DNA of 64,000 bases from Acanthaster planci (taxonomy: Eukaryota > Echinodermata > Asteroidea > Valvatida > Acanthasteridae): positions 511,699 to 575,698 of the forward strand of contig NW_019091483.1 in NCBI RefSeq assembly GCF_001949145.1, in the 5' to 3' direction. Below, one piece after another: positions 45,401 through 47,692 of the stretch. Every line of letters begins with the position of its first letter. Position 1 is the stretch's first letter. The notes beneath the pieces are model-generated. The model was not told the DNA's origin. It was given only the letters and a program-made list of their open reading frames with translations, and did not search any database. Position numbers and translations under genes: made by a program.

Positions 45401-47133
45401 GCCTGTATGAAACATGTCTGAATTTATCCACCTCGGTCAGGTAAATCGTGATGTGCATTTAAGCCCGCTATTTTTCTACAGCATGGACTTCCGTAGTTTT
45501 TTCTGTATCATTCAGACGTTTGCTCTGATTGTTTTGCTTATGACAGACCAGGCAATAGGCTGTGTGCCAAGCTACTGCAAGAATGGCGGGACTTGTGAGA
45601 TTTCTGGAAACGCCCCTTATGTTTCATTTACGTGCAGGTAAAAACAACATAAAGAAGCATTTACGTGCAGGTATACAAACAACCTAAAGATAATTTTCAT
45701 GGTATTTCAATGTACATCAGCACCAGTGTCTCTTATACCAGATTCTTAGATGAATGATTCGACAATATTTGCCAATGACCTGTCTTGCGTACGGTTTGCA
45801 CTGACATAAGCAAAAGTCCACGAACAATAATGTACATTATTTTTGACAAAAACCGGTGTAGGTATGGAGTGCATTTTTGAAACGTACAGAGAAATTCGAA
45901 TGGGAGTTGGACAGTGGATTATCGGGCGCCTAACCCAAGCATCAACAGTAAAGCAGTGGAAGCAAATATAGACAAATTATACATATAAGCGTTTCAAAGT
46001 TCATGCTGATTTGTTCCCTTTCAGCTGTCCAGCGTCGTATACCGGGGACCGGTGTGAGGTTGAAATCCAAGGTTAGCTCATTAGAAATAAACACATTGTG
46101 AGGAATTATTTGAAAAAAAAATTCGGCATTTTAGGAATGTTTTCACTGTGAACAGACGAATAAAGACTCGAATTAATTTCATAAAATATGTATACTATAA
46201 TACTTAAAAAATTACACTTGCACCAAAAAAAACTTAAATATCATTTGCCACAGCAAAAATGCTTTGGCGTTGCTATTTCATGTCACACCTCACAAGAAGA
46301 AATCACCAAGGCTGTCTTTGTCTTATATGATTTCGTGAAATGTGTGTGAACCCCTCTTATTTAGGGCCCGGCTCTGGCGGTTTACCCACCATCGCTACGG
46401 TGTTCATCATCCTCGGTTGCATTCTGCTTCTTGTGGTTGTGTGTATGCTTGCCTGCGCGTGTCTGCTCGCCCAGAGGCAGCGTGGGAAGCTGCTCGCTCC
46501 CTCCCGGGACAGTCGCTGGCCGGCAGTACCAAGAAACCGCCGGGGCATCCTCGACAACGACCAGAGCAGGGGGTCTGGTGATAGCTTCAGCCAGTCAAAT
46601 ATCGATGACGAGGAGGGGTTTAGGTTGGAGCGGATAATGCAGGTCATGAGTCAGTCACCATACCAGCAGGAGGTATTTAAGCTTGCACTTTTCAGGAGGC
46701 TTATTTGTTGTGGAAACGACTCTTGTTGATTGAATGCTCCATTTCAAAATTGAAAATGTATATATTTTTTCTCTCATTCTTTCTGTAAAGGGCTTGCCTG
46801 TGCGAGGGGAGTTTATCCGGCCCTACGTGGTGACAGGAATGAAAGGGCCGCATCGTGAGGACCCTCCTGTGAGTAATCTAAAGCTTAGCTATTACACTTT
46901 CTGAAGAAACCACACAGGAAAAAATCAATGCGTTGAACAAAATACTTTACTGTAACAGAAAAGATTTTCTTCTAGAACTTTGTCTCTGTAATGGTCATGT
47001 ATTACCTTAATTAAGGCAGTTTGTTCCAGAACTGCATGAATGAATGTAGGAGTATAATGCGATCAGTATAATCTTTCTATCTCAGCAGGCCAACCATGCT
47101 GGTCGAGTGGTGCGCAATCCGATGCTCAACTAG
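404..47133 (+). CDS. MUC4-like mosaic transmembrane mucin with CUB/LDLa N-terminal array (whole gene, 48 coding exons)
   Basis: The gene was assembled by eye from exons with GT/AG borders and matching phases. Module order is signal peptide, (CUB-like, LDLa) x6, somatomedin B, EGF, HYR, Cys-rich, HYR, HYR, NIDO, AMOP, VWD, CADG/EGF, EGF, HYR, HYR, Thr/Pro repeat, EGF, EGF, SEA, EGF, transmembrane helix, cytoplasmic tail. Family knowledge: NIDO-AMOP-VWD-EGF is the MUC4/SUSD2-type core of membrane mucins and adhesion proteins; CUB and LDLa are extracellular binding modules. Inference: a cell-surface glycoprotein in adhesion, barrier or recognition roles. Total coding length is about 9,034 nt including 32 N, about 3,000 residues. 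ATG 404 has A at -3 and opens directly into a signal peptide. Open problems are a one-base frame break in exon 32 and the unsized gap in the mucin exon. Exon junctions need transcript support; the domain calls are robust. Confidence 0.88.
1500..1935 (-). mobile_element. LINE remnant (3' zinc-finger region of reverse transcriptase)
   Basis: Read on the minus strand, the segment encodes [18 protein letters not shown], matching the Cys/His motif (C-x2-C..PET..H..Y.C) found after the reverse transcriptase domain of CR1/L2-type LINEs. The frame then shifts into a longer open stretch. It is a truncated, frame-broken copy inside intron 1, antisense to the host gene. Confidence 0.55.
4890..5665 (+). 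mobile_element. LINE remnant (C-terminal part of CR1/L2-like polyprotein)
   Basis: The plus strand encodes the region after the reverse transcriptase core. It has a block [13 protein letters not shown] near 5255-5293, typical of the W-x-Q-x-R-x-x-HRIL motif of LINE C-termini. After a stop near 5386, a second block follows ([10 protein letters not shown], then [14 protein letters not shown] and YLASVNG, about 5500-5625), which is the usual terminal 'IYK...PS...' block. Stops and a frame change show it is dead. It has no role in the host gene. Confidence 0.65.
5985..6075 (+). repeat. 21-bp tandem repeat, about four units
   Basis: Units resemble TAGTAATTCGTTATGACGAAT with small changes. Each unit is itself partly palindromic (ATTCGTTAT..CGAAT). 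It lies in intron 1. Confidence 0.6.
6857..7198 (+). CDS. Exon 2: CUB-like module 1
   Basis: It is 342 nt, phase 1 to 1, about residues 29-142. CUB hallmarks are [30 protein letters not shown] and [18 protein letters not shown]. It contains no cysteine, whereas canonical CUB domains have two or four. The acceptor is TCACAG and the donor CCG|GTAAGG. Confidence 0.88.
7470..7545 (+). mobile_element. tRNA-derived SINE head (A and B box)
   Basis: GGCTGGATAGCTCAGTTGG..GAGC has a perfect D-stem (GCTC/GAGC) and an RNA polymerase III A box. GGCTCAAATTCC downstream resembles a B box. The acceptor and T stems do not pair well enough for a working tRNA, so a SINE head or tRNA relic in intron 2 is the best reading. 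The 3' limit of the SINE is not defined. Confidence 0.45.
8261..8323 (+). repeat. Two adjacent hairpins sharing the TGTCAAACC motif
   Basis: The first inverted repeat is TGTCAAAC..GGTTTGACA (8261-8279). The second is a perfect 12-bp stem, AGCCTGCATGTC (8293-8304) with its complement at 8312-8323 around a 7-base loop. This is probably part of an old inverted-repeat transposon in intron 2. Confidence 0.5.
9341..9457 (+). CDS. Exon 3: LDLa module 1
   Basis: It is 117 nt, phase 1 to 1. Six cysteines have the LDL-receptor class A spacing (C-x5-[15 protein letters not shown]). The calcium-site end reads [11 protein letters not shown] instead of the usual D-C-x-D-G-S-D-E, so calcium binding is doubtful. 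Confidence 0.88.
10084..10431 (+). CDS. Exon 4: CUB-like module 2
   Basis: It is 348 nt, phase 1 to 1. Motifs are [49 protein letters not shown] and GFLISASSV. It has no cysteine. The acceptor is TCTCCTAG and the donor ACTG|GTAGGT. Confidence 0.88.
10432..12309 (+). other. Intron 4 (1.9 kb)
   Basis: Only the (TTTTG)n run near 11790-11820, a duplicated CCGYGGCGAGAT motif near 12016-12050, and no gene were seen. Confidence 0.5.
11790..11820 (+). repeat. (TTTTG)n simple repeat
   Basis: About six copies of the pentanucleotide TTTTG lie in intron 4. Confidence 0.85.
12310..12426 (+). CDS. Exon 5: LDLa module 2
   Basis: It is 117 nt, phase 1 to 1, with six cysteines including FDCGHSVC and WQCDYVIDC. 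The acidic tail is [11 protein letters not shown], a partial calcium site. The acceptor is TTGTTACAG and the donor TGTG|GTAAGT. Confidence 0.88.
13476..13832 (+). CDS. Exon 6: CUB-like module 3
   Basis: It is 357 nt, phase 1 to 1, the longest CUB of the array. Motifs are [26 protein letters not shown] and MWLSFEPTG. It has no cysteine. The preceding 1.05 kb intron (12427-13475) contains nothing I could identify. Confidence 0.87.
14116..14232 (+). CDS. Exon 7: LDLa module 3
   Basis: It is 117 nt, phase 1 to 1, six cysteines. The calcium-binding end [11 protein letters not shown] is canonical, so this copy probably binds calcium. The acceptor is TTTTTACAG. Confidence 0.9.
14918..15265 (+). CDS. 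Exon 8: CUB-like module 4
   Basis: It is 348 nt, phase 1 to 1. Motifs are [43 protein letters not shown] and GFSLTASSV, the most consensus-like CUB of the six. It has no cysteine. The preceding intron (14233-14917) shows nothing recognisable. Confidence 0.9.
15266..16599 (+). other. Intron 8 (1.3 kb)
   Basis: It is AT-rich sequence. No RNA gene, repeat family or exon was recognised. Confidence 0.5.
16600..16716 (+). CDS. Exon 9: LDLa module 4
   Basis: It is 117 nt, phase 1 to 1, six cysteines ([17 protein letters not shown]). The tail is [11 protein letters not shown], with N replacing the usual D and K replacing S in D-G-S-D-E, so it is only partly conserved as a calcium site. Confidence 0.88.
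17730..18083 (+). CDS. Exon 10: CUB-like module 5
   Basis: It is 354 nt, phase 1 to 1. Motifs are [44 protein letters not shown] and GFSLLAHSV. It has no cysteine. The usual YP-x-x-YP motif at the N-terminal end is altered to STYHYYS. The preceding intron (16717-17729) holds nothing identified. Confidence 0.88.
18580..19175 (+). mobile_element. Tc1/mariner-like (IS630-type) transposase remnant
   Basis: The open stretch encodes the N-terminal DNA-binding half of a transposase. Motifs are [30 protein letters not shown], a Ser-Gly..Arg-Thr linker, [37 protein letters not shown] and FLEWLTIG. A natural ATG at 18648 is one base out of frame with the main stretch. The copy ends where the first catalytic aspartate should follow (TIG is followed by RR). 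It is a dead fragment, and the class assignment is by motif memory only. Confidence 0.6.
19560..20640 (-). mobile_element. Penelope-like element remnant (5' part)
   Basis: On the minus strand, the motif [11 protein letters not shown] followed by [10 protein letters not shown] (about 19730-19810) matches the conserved N-terminal 'NLS..L....LLSKGLNF.P' signature of Penelope-like reverse transcriptases. Upstream on the same strand an ATG near 20632 opens a basic, Ser-rich stretch ([17 protein letters not shown]). Catalytic reverse transcriptase motifs are absent, so it is truncated. Confidence 0.45.
22508..22624 (+). CDS. Exon 11: LDLa module 5
   Basis: It is 117 nt, phase 1 to 1, six cysteines ([17 protein letters not shown]). 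The canonical calcium end is [11 protein letters not shown]. The acceptor is TATTACAG and the donor TGTG|GTAAAT. Confidence 0.9.
23672..24022 (+). CDS. Exon 12: CUB-like module 6
   Basis: It is 351 nt, phase 1 to 1. Motifs are [42 protein letters not shown] and FELQAASV. It has no cysteine. The N-terminal P-x-x-YP motif is degenerate. The preceding 1.05 kb intron has nothing recognised. Confidence 0.88.
24023..25654 (+). other. Intron 12 (1.6 kb)
   Basis: It is AT-rich. I see no gene or repeat family in it. Confidence 0.5.
25655..25771 (+). CDS. Exon 13: LDLa module 6
   Basis: It is 117 nt, phase 1 to 1, six cysteines ([17 protein letters not shown]). The tail [11 protein letters not shown] has lost the D-G-S part of the calcium site. 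WVCDG replaces the WQCD shared by the other five. Confidence 0.88.
25894..26043 (+). CDS. Exon 14: somatomedin B module
   Basis: It is 150 nt, phase 1 to 1. Eight cysteines are arranged C-x3-C..C-x-C-x3-C-x6-CC-x-D-x4-C (SCEGRC, CWCDDAC, DDCCKDF, VCK), the somatomedin B pattern. In other proteins (vitronectin, ENPP, PRG4) this module mediates protein contacts. The preceding intron is only 122 bp. Confidence 0.9.
26315..26446 (+). CDS. Exon 15: calcium-binding EGF module
   Basis: It is 132 nt, phase 1 to 1. It begins VIDECD, the EGF-CA signature, with six cysteines, the Asn hydroxylation-type stretch [12 protein letters not shown] and the end GYSGNGTSC. The acceptor is TTCCAG and the donor ACGG|GTGAAG. 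Confidence 0.88.
26664..26942 (+). CDS. Exon 16: HYR module 1
   Basis: It is 279 nt, phase 1 to 1. It starts [15 protein letters not shown] (the HYR opening D-x-x-x-P-x-I-x-C-P-x-N), continues with [10 protein letters not shown] and ends [24 protein letters not shown] modules have an immunoglobulin-like fold related to cell adhesion. Confidence 0.88.
27371..27578 (+). mobile_element. MITE-like element with GGATC-containing inverted ends
   Basis: The left end AGGGGTGGATCCAGG (27372-27386) is the approximate inverted complement of the right end CCCCCTAGATCCGCCCCT (near 27560-27577). Between them is an internal (TTTA)n run. No clear target-site duplication was seen. It lies in the intron before exon 17. 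Confidence 0.45.
27708..27815 (+). CDS. Exon 17: cysteine-rich segment a
   Basis: It is 108 nt, phase 1 to 1, with eight cysteines in 36 residues ([24 protein letters not shown]). It resembles no domain I can name. It may form one compact unit with exon 18, which resembles the second half of a truncated EGF-like fold. Confidence 0.75.
28052..28156 (+). CDS. Exon 18: cysteine-rich segment b
   Basis: It is 105 nt, phase 1 to 1, with four cysteines ([17 protein letters not shown]). The end [11 protein letters not shown] looks like an EGF-like tail. The acceptor is GTATACAG and the donor GCCG|GTGAGT. Confidence 0.78.
28502..28750 (+). CDS. Exon 19: HYR-like module 2
   Basis: It is 249 nt, phase 1 to 1, with the shortened HYR pattern shared with exons 20, 37 and 38: [20 protein letters not shown] and SDCLISFSV. 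It has six cysteines, including a CC pair. Confidence 0.82.
29059..29313 (+). CDS. Exon 20: HYR-like module 3
   Basis: It is 255 nt, phase 1 to 1. The pattern is [33 protein letters not shown] and FKFSI. Four cysteines give two expected disulfides. This is the reference copy for the four-cysteine pattern of this module type. Confidence 0.85.
29786..29847 (+). CDS. Exon 21: NIDO domain, first part
   Basis: It is 62 nt, phase 1 to 0. [13 protein letters not shown] is the NIDO opening (F/L-x-P-Y-G...GD). The acceptor is TTTTTCAG and the donor CACAG|GTATAT. Confidence 0.85.
29999..30058 (+). CDS. Exon 22: NIDO domain, 20-codon exon
   Basis: It is 60 nt, phase 0 to 0. It has a strong pyrimidine tract before TACCAG and a donor ACG|GTAGGC. 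The residues ([14 protein letters not shown]) supply the beta-strands expected between the GD and FTDNG motifs of NIDO, which would otherwise be too short. It is inferred from phase, length and hydrophobic pattern, so less certain than its neighbours. Confidence 0.6.
30059..31153 (+). other. Intron 22 (1.1 kb)
   Basis: No exon was recognised except the rejected 24-nt candidate at 31080-31103. No repeat family was identified. Confidence 0.5.
31154..31321 (+). CDS. Exon 23: NIDO domain, second part
   Basis: It is 168 nt, phase 0 to 0. [12 protein letters not shown] and [15 protein letters not shown] are the conserved NG-x-I and P-x-W-x-D-x-N motifs of NIDO domains. Confidence 0.9.
31758..31913 (+). 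CDS. Exon 24: NIDO domain, third part
   Basis: It is 156 nt, phase 0 to 0. It encodes [30 protein letters not shown], the strand NIDO domains use for 'A.WALVVTW..V'. The acceptor is TGTGACAG and the donor CTC|GTAAGT. Confidence 0.88.
32550..32979 (+). CDS. Exon 25: end of NIDO and start of AMOP
   Basis: It is 430 nt, phase 0 to 1. The NIDO end has [19 protein letters not shown] and W..G; the AMOP start has CYTWYKRQ, then [16 protein letters not shown], the C-P-C motif of AMOP domains. The preceding intron (31914-32549) has no recognisable feature. Confidence 0.9.
33405..33584 (+). CDS. Exon 26: AMOP domain, middle
   Basis: It is 180 nt, phase 1 to 1. It includes [14 protein letters not shown], equivalent to the 'C...G..CCY' part of AMOP. 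The acceptor TTTTAG at 33403-33404 was chosen because it retains that conserved cysteine; a second in-frame AG at 33448-33449 would remove 15 residues. Confidence 0.8.
34006..34116 (+). CDS. Exon 27: AMOP domain, end
   Basis: It is 111 nt, phase 1 to 1. It encodes [20 protein letters not shown] followed by C-x-S-Y-N-PP, the typical AMOP end that leads into VWD. The donor is TGGG|GTAAGG. Confidence 0.9.
34117..34817 (+). other. Intron 27 (0.7 kb)
   Basis: Nothing was identified except a good pyrimidine tract before the exon 28 acceptor. Confidence 0.4.
34818..35038 (+). CDS. Exon 28: VWD domain start with GDPH motif
   Basis: It is 221 nt, phase 1 to 0. [20 protein letters not shown] is the VWD opening; codons for GDPH lie at 34829-34840. 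In other VWD proteins this Asp-Pro bond can be cut autocatalytically. The donor is taken as AAGG|GTCCGT, weak but the only one that keeps phase 0 with exon 29. Confidence 0.85.
35334..35412 (+). CDS. Exon 29: VWD domain, second part
   Basis: It is 79 nt, phase 0 to 1. [18 protein letters not shown] continues the VWD beta-sheet (the 'V.V.L...T..L....NG' strands of MUC4/SUSD2). The donor is GAAG|GTAAAT. Confidence 0.82.
35626..35790 (+). CDS. Exon 30: VWD domain, third part
   Basis: It is 165 nt, phase 1 to 1. The end [18 protein letters not shown] matches the VWD 'V.LP..F...T.GLLG' motif. The acceptor is CTTTTAG and the donor CTAG|GTACAT. Confidence 0.9.
36104..36220 (+). CDS. Exon 31: VWD domain, end
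   Basis: It is 117 nt, phase 1 to 1. [16 protein letters not shown] and RDFFAFGET follow the 'G.WN..P.DD...PDGT ... FG.TW' pattern after GLLG. The acceptor is CCTACAG and the donor ACCT|GTAAGA. Confidence 0.9.
36455..36714 (+). CDS. Exon 32: post-VWD segment with a one-base frame break
   Basis: It is 260 nt. It enters in frame as [17 protein letters not shown], the expected 'W.V.....LF.Y' block after FG.TW, but this frame stops at TGA 36517. The family-typical continuation ([36 protein letters not shown]) is in another frame and leaves in phase 1 as the next exon requires. One base missing around 36495-36515 explains both; 261 nt would make the exon symmetrical (1 to 1) like its neighbours. 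This may be an assembly or sequencing error, or a real disrupting allele. Confidence 0.75.
36715..37567 (+). other. Intron 32 (0.85 kb)
   Basis: No feature was recognised. Confidence 0.4.
37568..37720 (+). CDS. Exon 33: CADG (cadherin-like) segment, first part
   Basis: It is 153 nt, phase 1 to 1. [34 protein letters not shown] follows the 'PP.....I.A..G......A.DPDGD.ITY.L' pattern of bacterial-type/dystroglycan cadherin-like repeats seen after VWD in MUC4-like proteins. The acceptor is ATGTCAG. Confidence 0.88.
38077..38258 (+). CDS. Exon 34: CADG end and first half of an EGF
   Basis: It is 182 nt, phase 1 to 0. It encodes [11 protein letters not shown] (the CADG end) then [10 protein letters not shown], which starts an EGF. 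The donor is TTTGGA|GTGAGT. Confidence 0.88.
38351..38531 (+). CDS. Exon 35: EGF second half and Cys-rich EGF-like module
   Basis: It is 181 nt, phase 0 to 1. It encodes [19 protein letters not shown], then [17 protein letters not shown]. The preceding intron is just 92 bp, the shortest of the gene. Confidence 0.88.
38892..39038 (+). CDS. Exon 36: calcium-binding EGF module
   Basis: It is 147 nt, phase 1 to 1. It opens DVDECE and has six cysteines, with [17 protein letters not shown] and [11 protein letters not shown]. The acceptor is CCCTTAG and the donor ATCG|GTAGGT. Confidence 0.9.
39224..39354 (+). mobile_element. MITE with 32-bp inverted ends, PIF/Harbinger-like (family copy A)
   Basis: The left end (39224-39255) and right end (39323-39354) are near-perfect inverted complements, starting CTTAGGCCGTGTCC and ending GGACACGGCCTTAG. 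If the element starts at GGCC, the flanking TTA on both sides is a 3-bp target-site duplication, as in PIF/Harbinger elements. It sits in the intron before exon 37. Confidence 0.7.
39736..39990 (+). CDS. Exon 37: HYR-like module 4
   Basis: It is 255 nt, phase 1 to 1. The pattern is [27 protein letters not shown] and FSFSIF. It has only three cysteines: the fourth of the module pattern (the 'GC' before the last strand) is missing. Confidence 0.85.
40397..40651 (+). CDS. Exon 38: HYR-like module 5
   Basis: It is 255 nt, phase 1 to 1. The pattern is [27 protein letters not shown] and FAFDVI. It has only three cysteines: the first of the module pattern is replaced (ETRQ). The acceptor is TTTTCAG and the donor ATCG|GTGAGA. 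Confidence 0.85.
40652..41524 (+). other. Intron 38 (0.9 kb)
   Basis: No exon or repeat family was recognised. Confidence 0.4.
41525..42093 (+). CDS. Exon 39: Thr/Pro/Ser mucin repeat
   Basis: It enters in phase 1 and leaves in phase 1 (donor ACAG|GTGTGA). It encodes a nearly pure Thr, Pro, Ser, Ala stretch built from a 12-residue unit close to [12 protein letters not shown], the expected substrate for dense O-glycosylation. Frames before and after the N gap (41820-41851) differ, because the gap is not sized. There are no cysteines. The placement between HYR and EGF/SEA modules fits a mucin stalk. Confidence 0.85.
41640..42060 (+). repeat. 36-bp tandem repeat (minisatellite) in coding sequence
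   Basis: The unit is about CCAGCATTGACTACCACTCC plus 16 more bases, with at least nine visible near-copies around the gap. Later units carry AAA (Lys) in place of ACA. The minus strand is also open by chance (a Val/Gly/Asp repeat). Confidence 0.88.
41820..41851. other. Assembly gap (32 N)
   Basis: The run of N lies inside the tandem repeat. The repeat phase on the two sides predicts a missing length of 18 plus a multiple of 36, which 32 does not satisfy, so the N count is a placeholder. Confidence 0.9.
42509..42604 (+). CDS. Exon 40: short EGF-like module
   Basis: It is 96 nt, phase 1 to 1. It encodes [27 protein letters not shown], an EGF of minimal length. The acceptor is TTTTTCAG and the donor TCAG|GTAAGA. 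Confidence 0.85.
43050..43330 (+). mobile_element. Possible SINE (tRNA-like head, conserved core)
   Basis: TGCCTGGTGGTTAGGGTTAAAGC resembles an A-box head. It is followed by the core GGGCTTGTATACCCCCCAAGG (43204-43224) and the end GATAATGATAATTTGCAGGC, the layout of tRNA-derived SINEs with a conserved central domain. It is recognised by general resemblance only. It lies in the intron before exon 41. Confidence 0.35.
43543..43680 (+). CDS. Exon 41: EGF-like module before SEA
   Basis: It is 138 nt, phase 1 to 1, with six cysteines ([27 protein letters not shown]). The acceptor is TTTACAG and the donor CGAC|GTAAGT. Confidence 0.85.
43892..44001 (+). CDS. Exon 42: SEA domain, first part
   Basis: It is 110 nt, phase 1 to 0. 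[30 protein letters not shown] is the SEA opening strand and helix. The donor is GCG|GTAATA. Confidence 0.8.
44519..44735 (+). CDS. Exon 43: SEA domain, second part with GSTVV
   Basis: It is 217 nt, phase 0 to 1. [13 protein letters not shown] aligns with the GSVVV cleavage motif of SEA domains; the Gly-Ser junction lies at 44593/44594. The serine is kept, so autoproteolysis is possible but not shown. The preceding intron (44002-44518) has no recognised feature. Confidence 0.82.
45559..45637 (+). CDS. Exon 44: last EGF, first half
   Basis: It is 79 nt, phase 1 to 2. It encodes [18 protein letters not shown]. The donor TGCAG|GTAAAA is followed 33 bp later by a near-copy of the same sequence (see findings). 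The preceding intron (44736-45558) shows nothing recognised. Confidence 0.87.
46025..46071 (+). CDS. Exon 45: last EGF, second half
   Basis: It is 47 nt, phase 2 to 1. It encodes [16 protein letters not shown], closing the EGF begun in exon 44. The donor is CAAG|GTTAGC. Confidence 0.85.
46365..46672 (+). CDS. Exon 46: transmembrane helix and cytoplasmic tail
   Basis: It is 308 nt, phase 1 to 0. A hydrophobic run of about 26 residues ([20 protein letters not shown]) is followed by Cys-containing ACACLL and the basic stop-transfer AQRQRGK. The tail that follows is Arg/Ser/Asp-rich ([18 protein letters not shown]). The juxtamembrane cysteines are possible palmitoylation sites (inference). Confidence 0.9.
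46791..46868 (+). CDS. Exon 47: cytoplasmic tail
   Basis: It is 78 nt, phase 0 to 0. It encodes [19 protein letters not shown] followed by an acidic-proline end. The donor is CCT|GTGAGT. The motif RPYVV contains the only tyrosine of this exon; no standard signalling motif is recognised. Confidence 0.82.
47089..47133 (+). CDS. Exon 48: C-terminus and stop codon
   Basis: It is 14 codons plus stop (TAG 47131-47133), phase 0 entry, ending RNPMLN. Two adjacent acceptors (CAGCAG, 47083-47088) allow one optional Gln. The exon is short but keeps frame with exon 47 and follows a proper pyrimidine tract. Confidence 0.75.
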   Translation, partial: ANHAGRVVRNPMLN

Positions 47134-47525
47134 ACCCTGCATACTAACTGCTACGTCTACCTTGTTTTCACTTCAGTGAATGTGAGGAATGTGGGCCGAT
47201 CTCAGTCGATTTATTTTGTGTAATTATGCTTGTGTGTTTTTACCTTCCTAACTGGGCACTTTCAAAATCACATTGTCTGGATCCTTACAGTCCATTAGTA
47301 GGCCTATCTCTTAATTTTTTGTGTGTAATCATTTAAATGAACTGCTGTCCTCTTTAAAACTGAGAACATTTCGTTAATGACACCACAAAGTAACACCTGG
47401 GTGGGCTTGGGTTCGCTTCGCACAGGTACTAAAACTGAATGATTTTCGTTTCTATAACATCCAGGTACACTGTCACTTGGTGTATGTTCGTTTTCACGAA
47501 GTAACACCTGTCCTCATTTAATAAA
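47134..47525 (+). terminator. 3' UTR with candidate polyadenylation signal
   Basis: The first AATAAA after the stop codon is at 47520-47525. GT-rich sequence (GTGTTAATTTTGTTCTG) follows. Later AATAAA signals exist, so the true end is not fixed. Confidence 0.5.
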
Positions 47526-47662
47526 TTGTGTTAATTTTGTTCTGTAATCGCACAAATATTACAATCGTTTCATTTCATTCCACTCCCACAATCACCGGTA
47601 CATTCCTCTCAAAACCGTCAATATAAACCGTTAAATGATATGTATTTCTGTAACAGTGTTGT

Positions 47663-47692
47663 GAAACGAAACGAAACGAAACGAAACGAAAA
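47663..47692 (+). repeat. (AACGA)n simple repeat
   Basis: About six tandem copies of AAACG lie just past the candidate 3' end. Confidence 0.85.
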
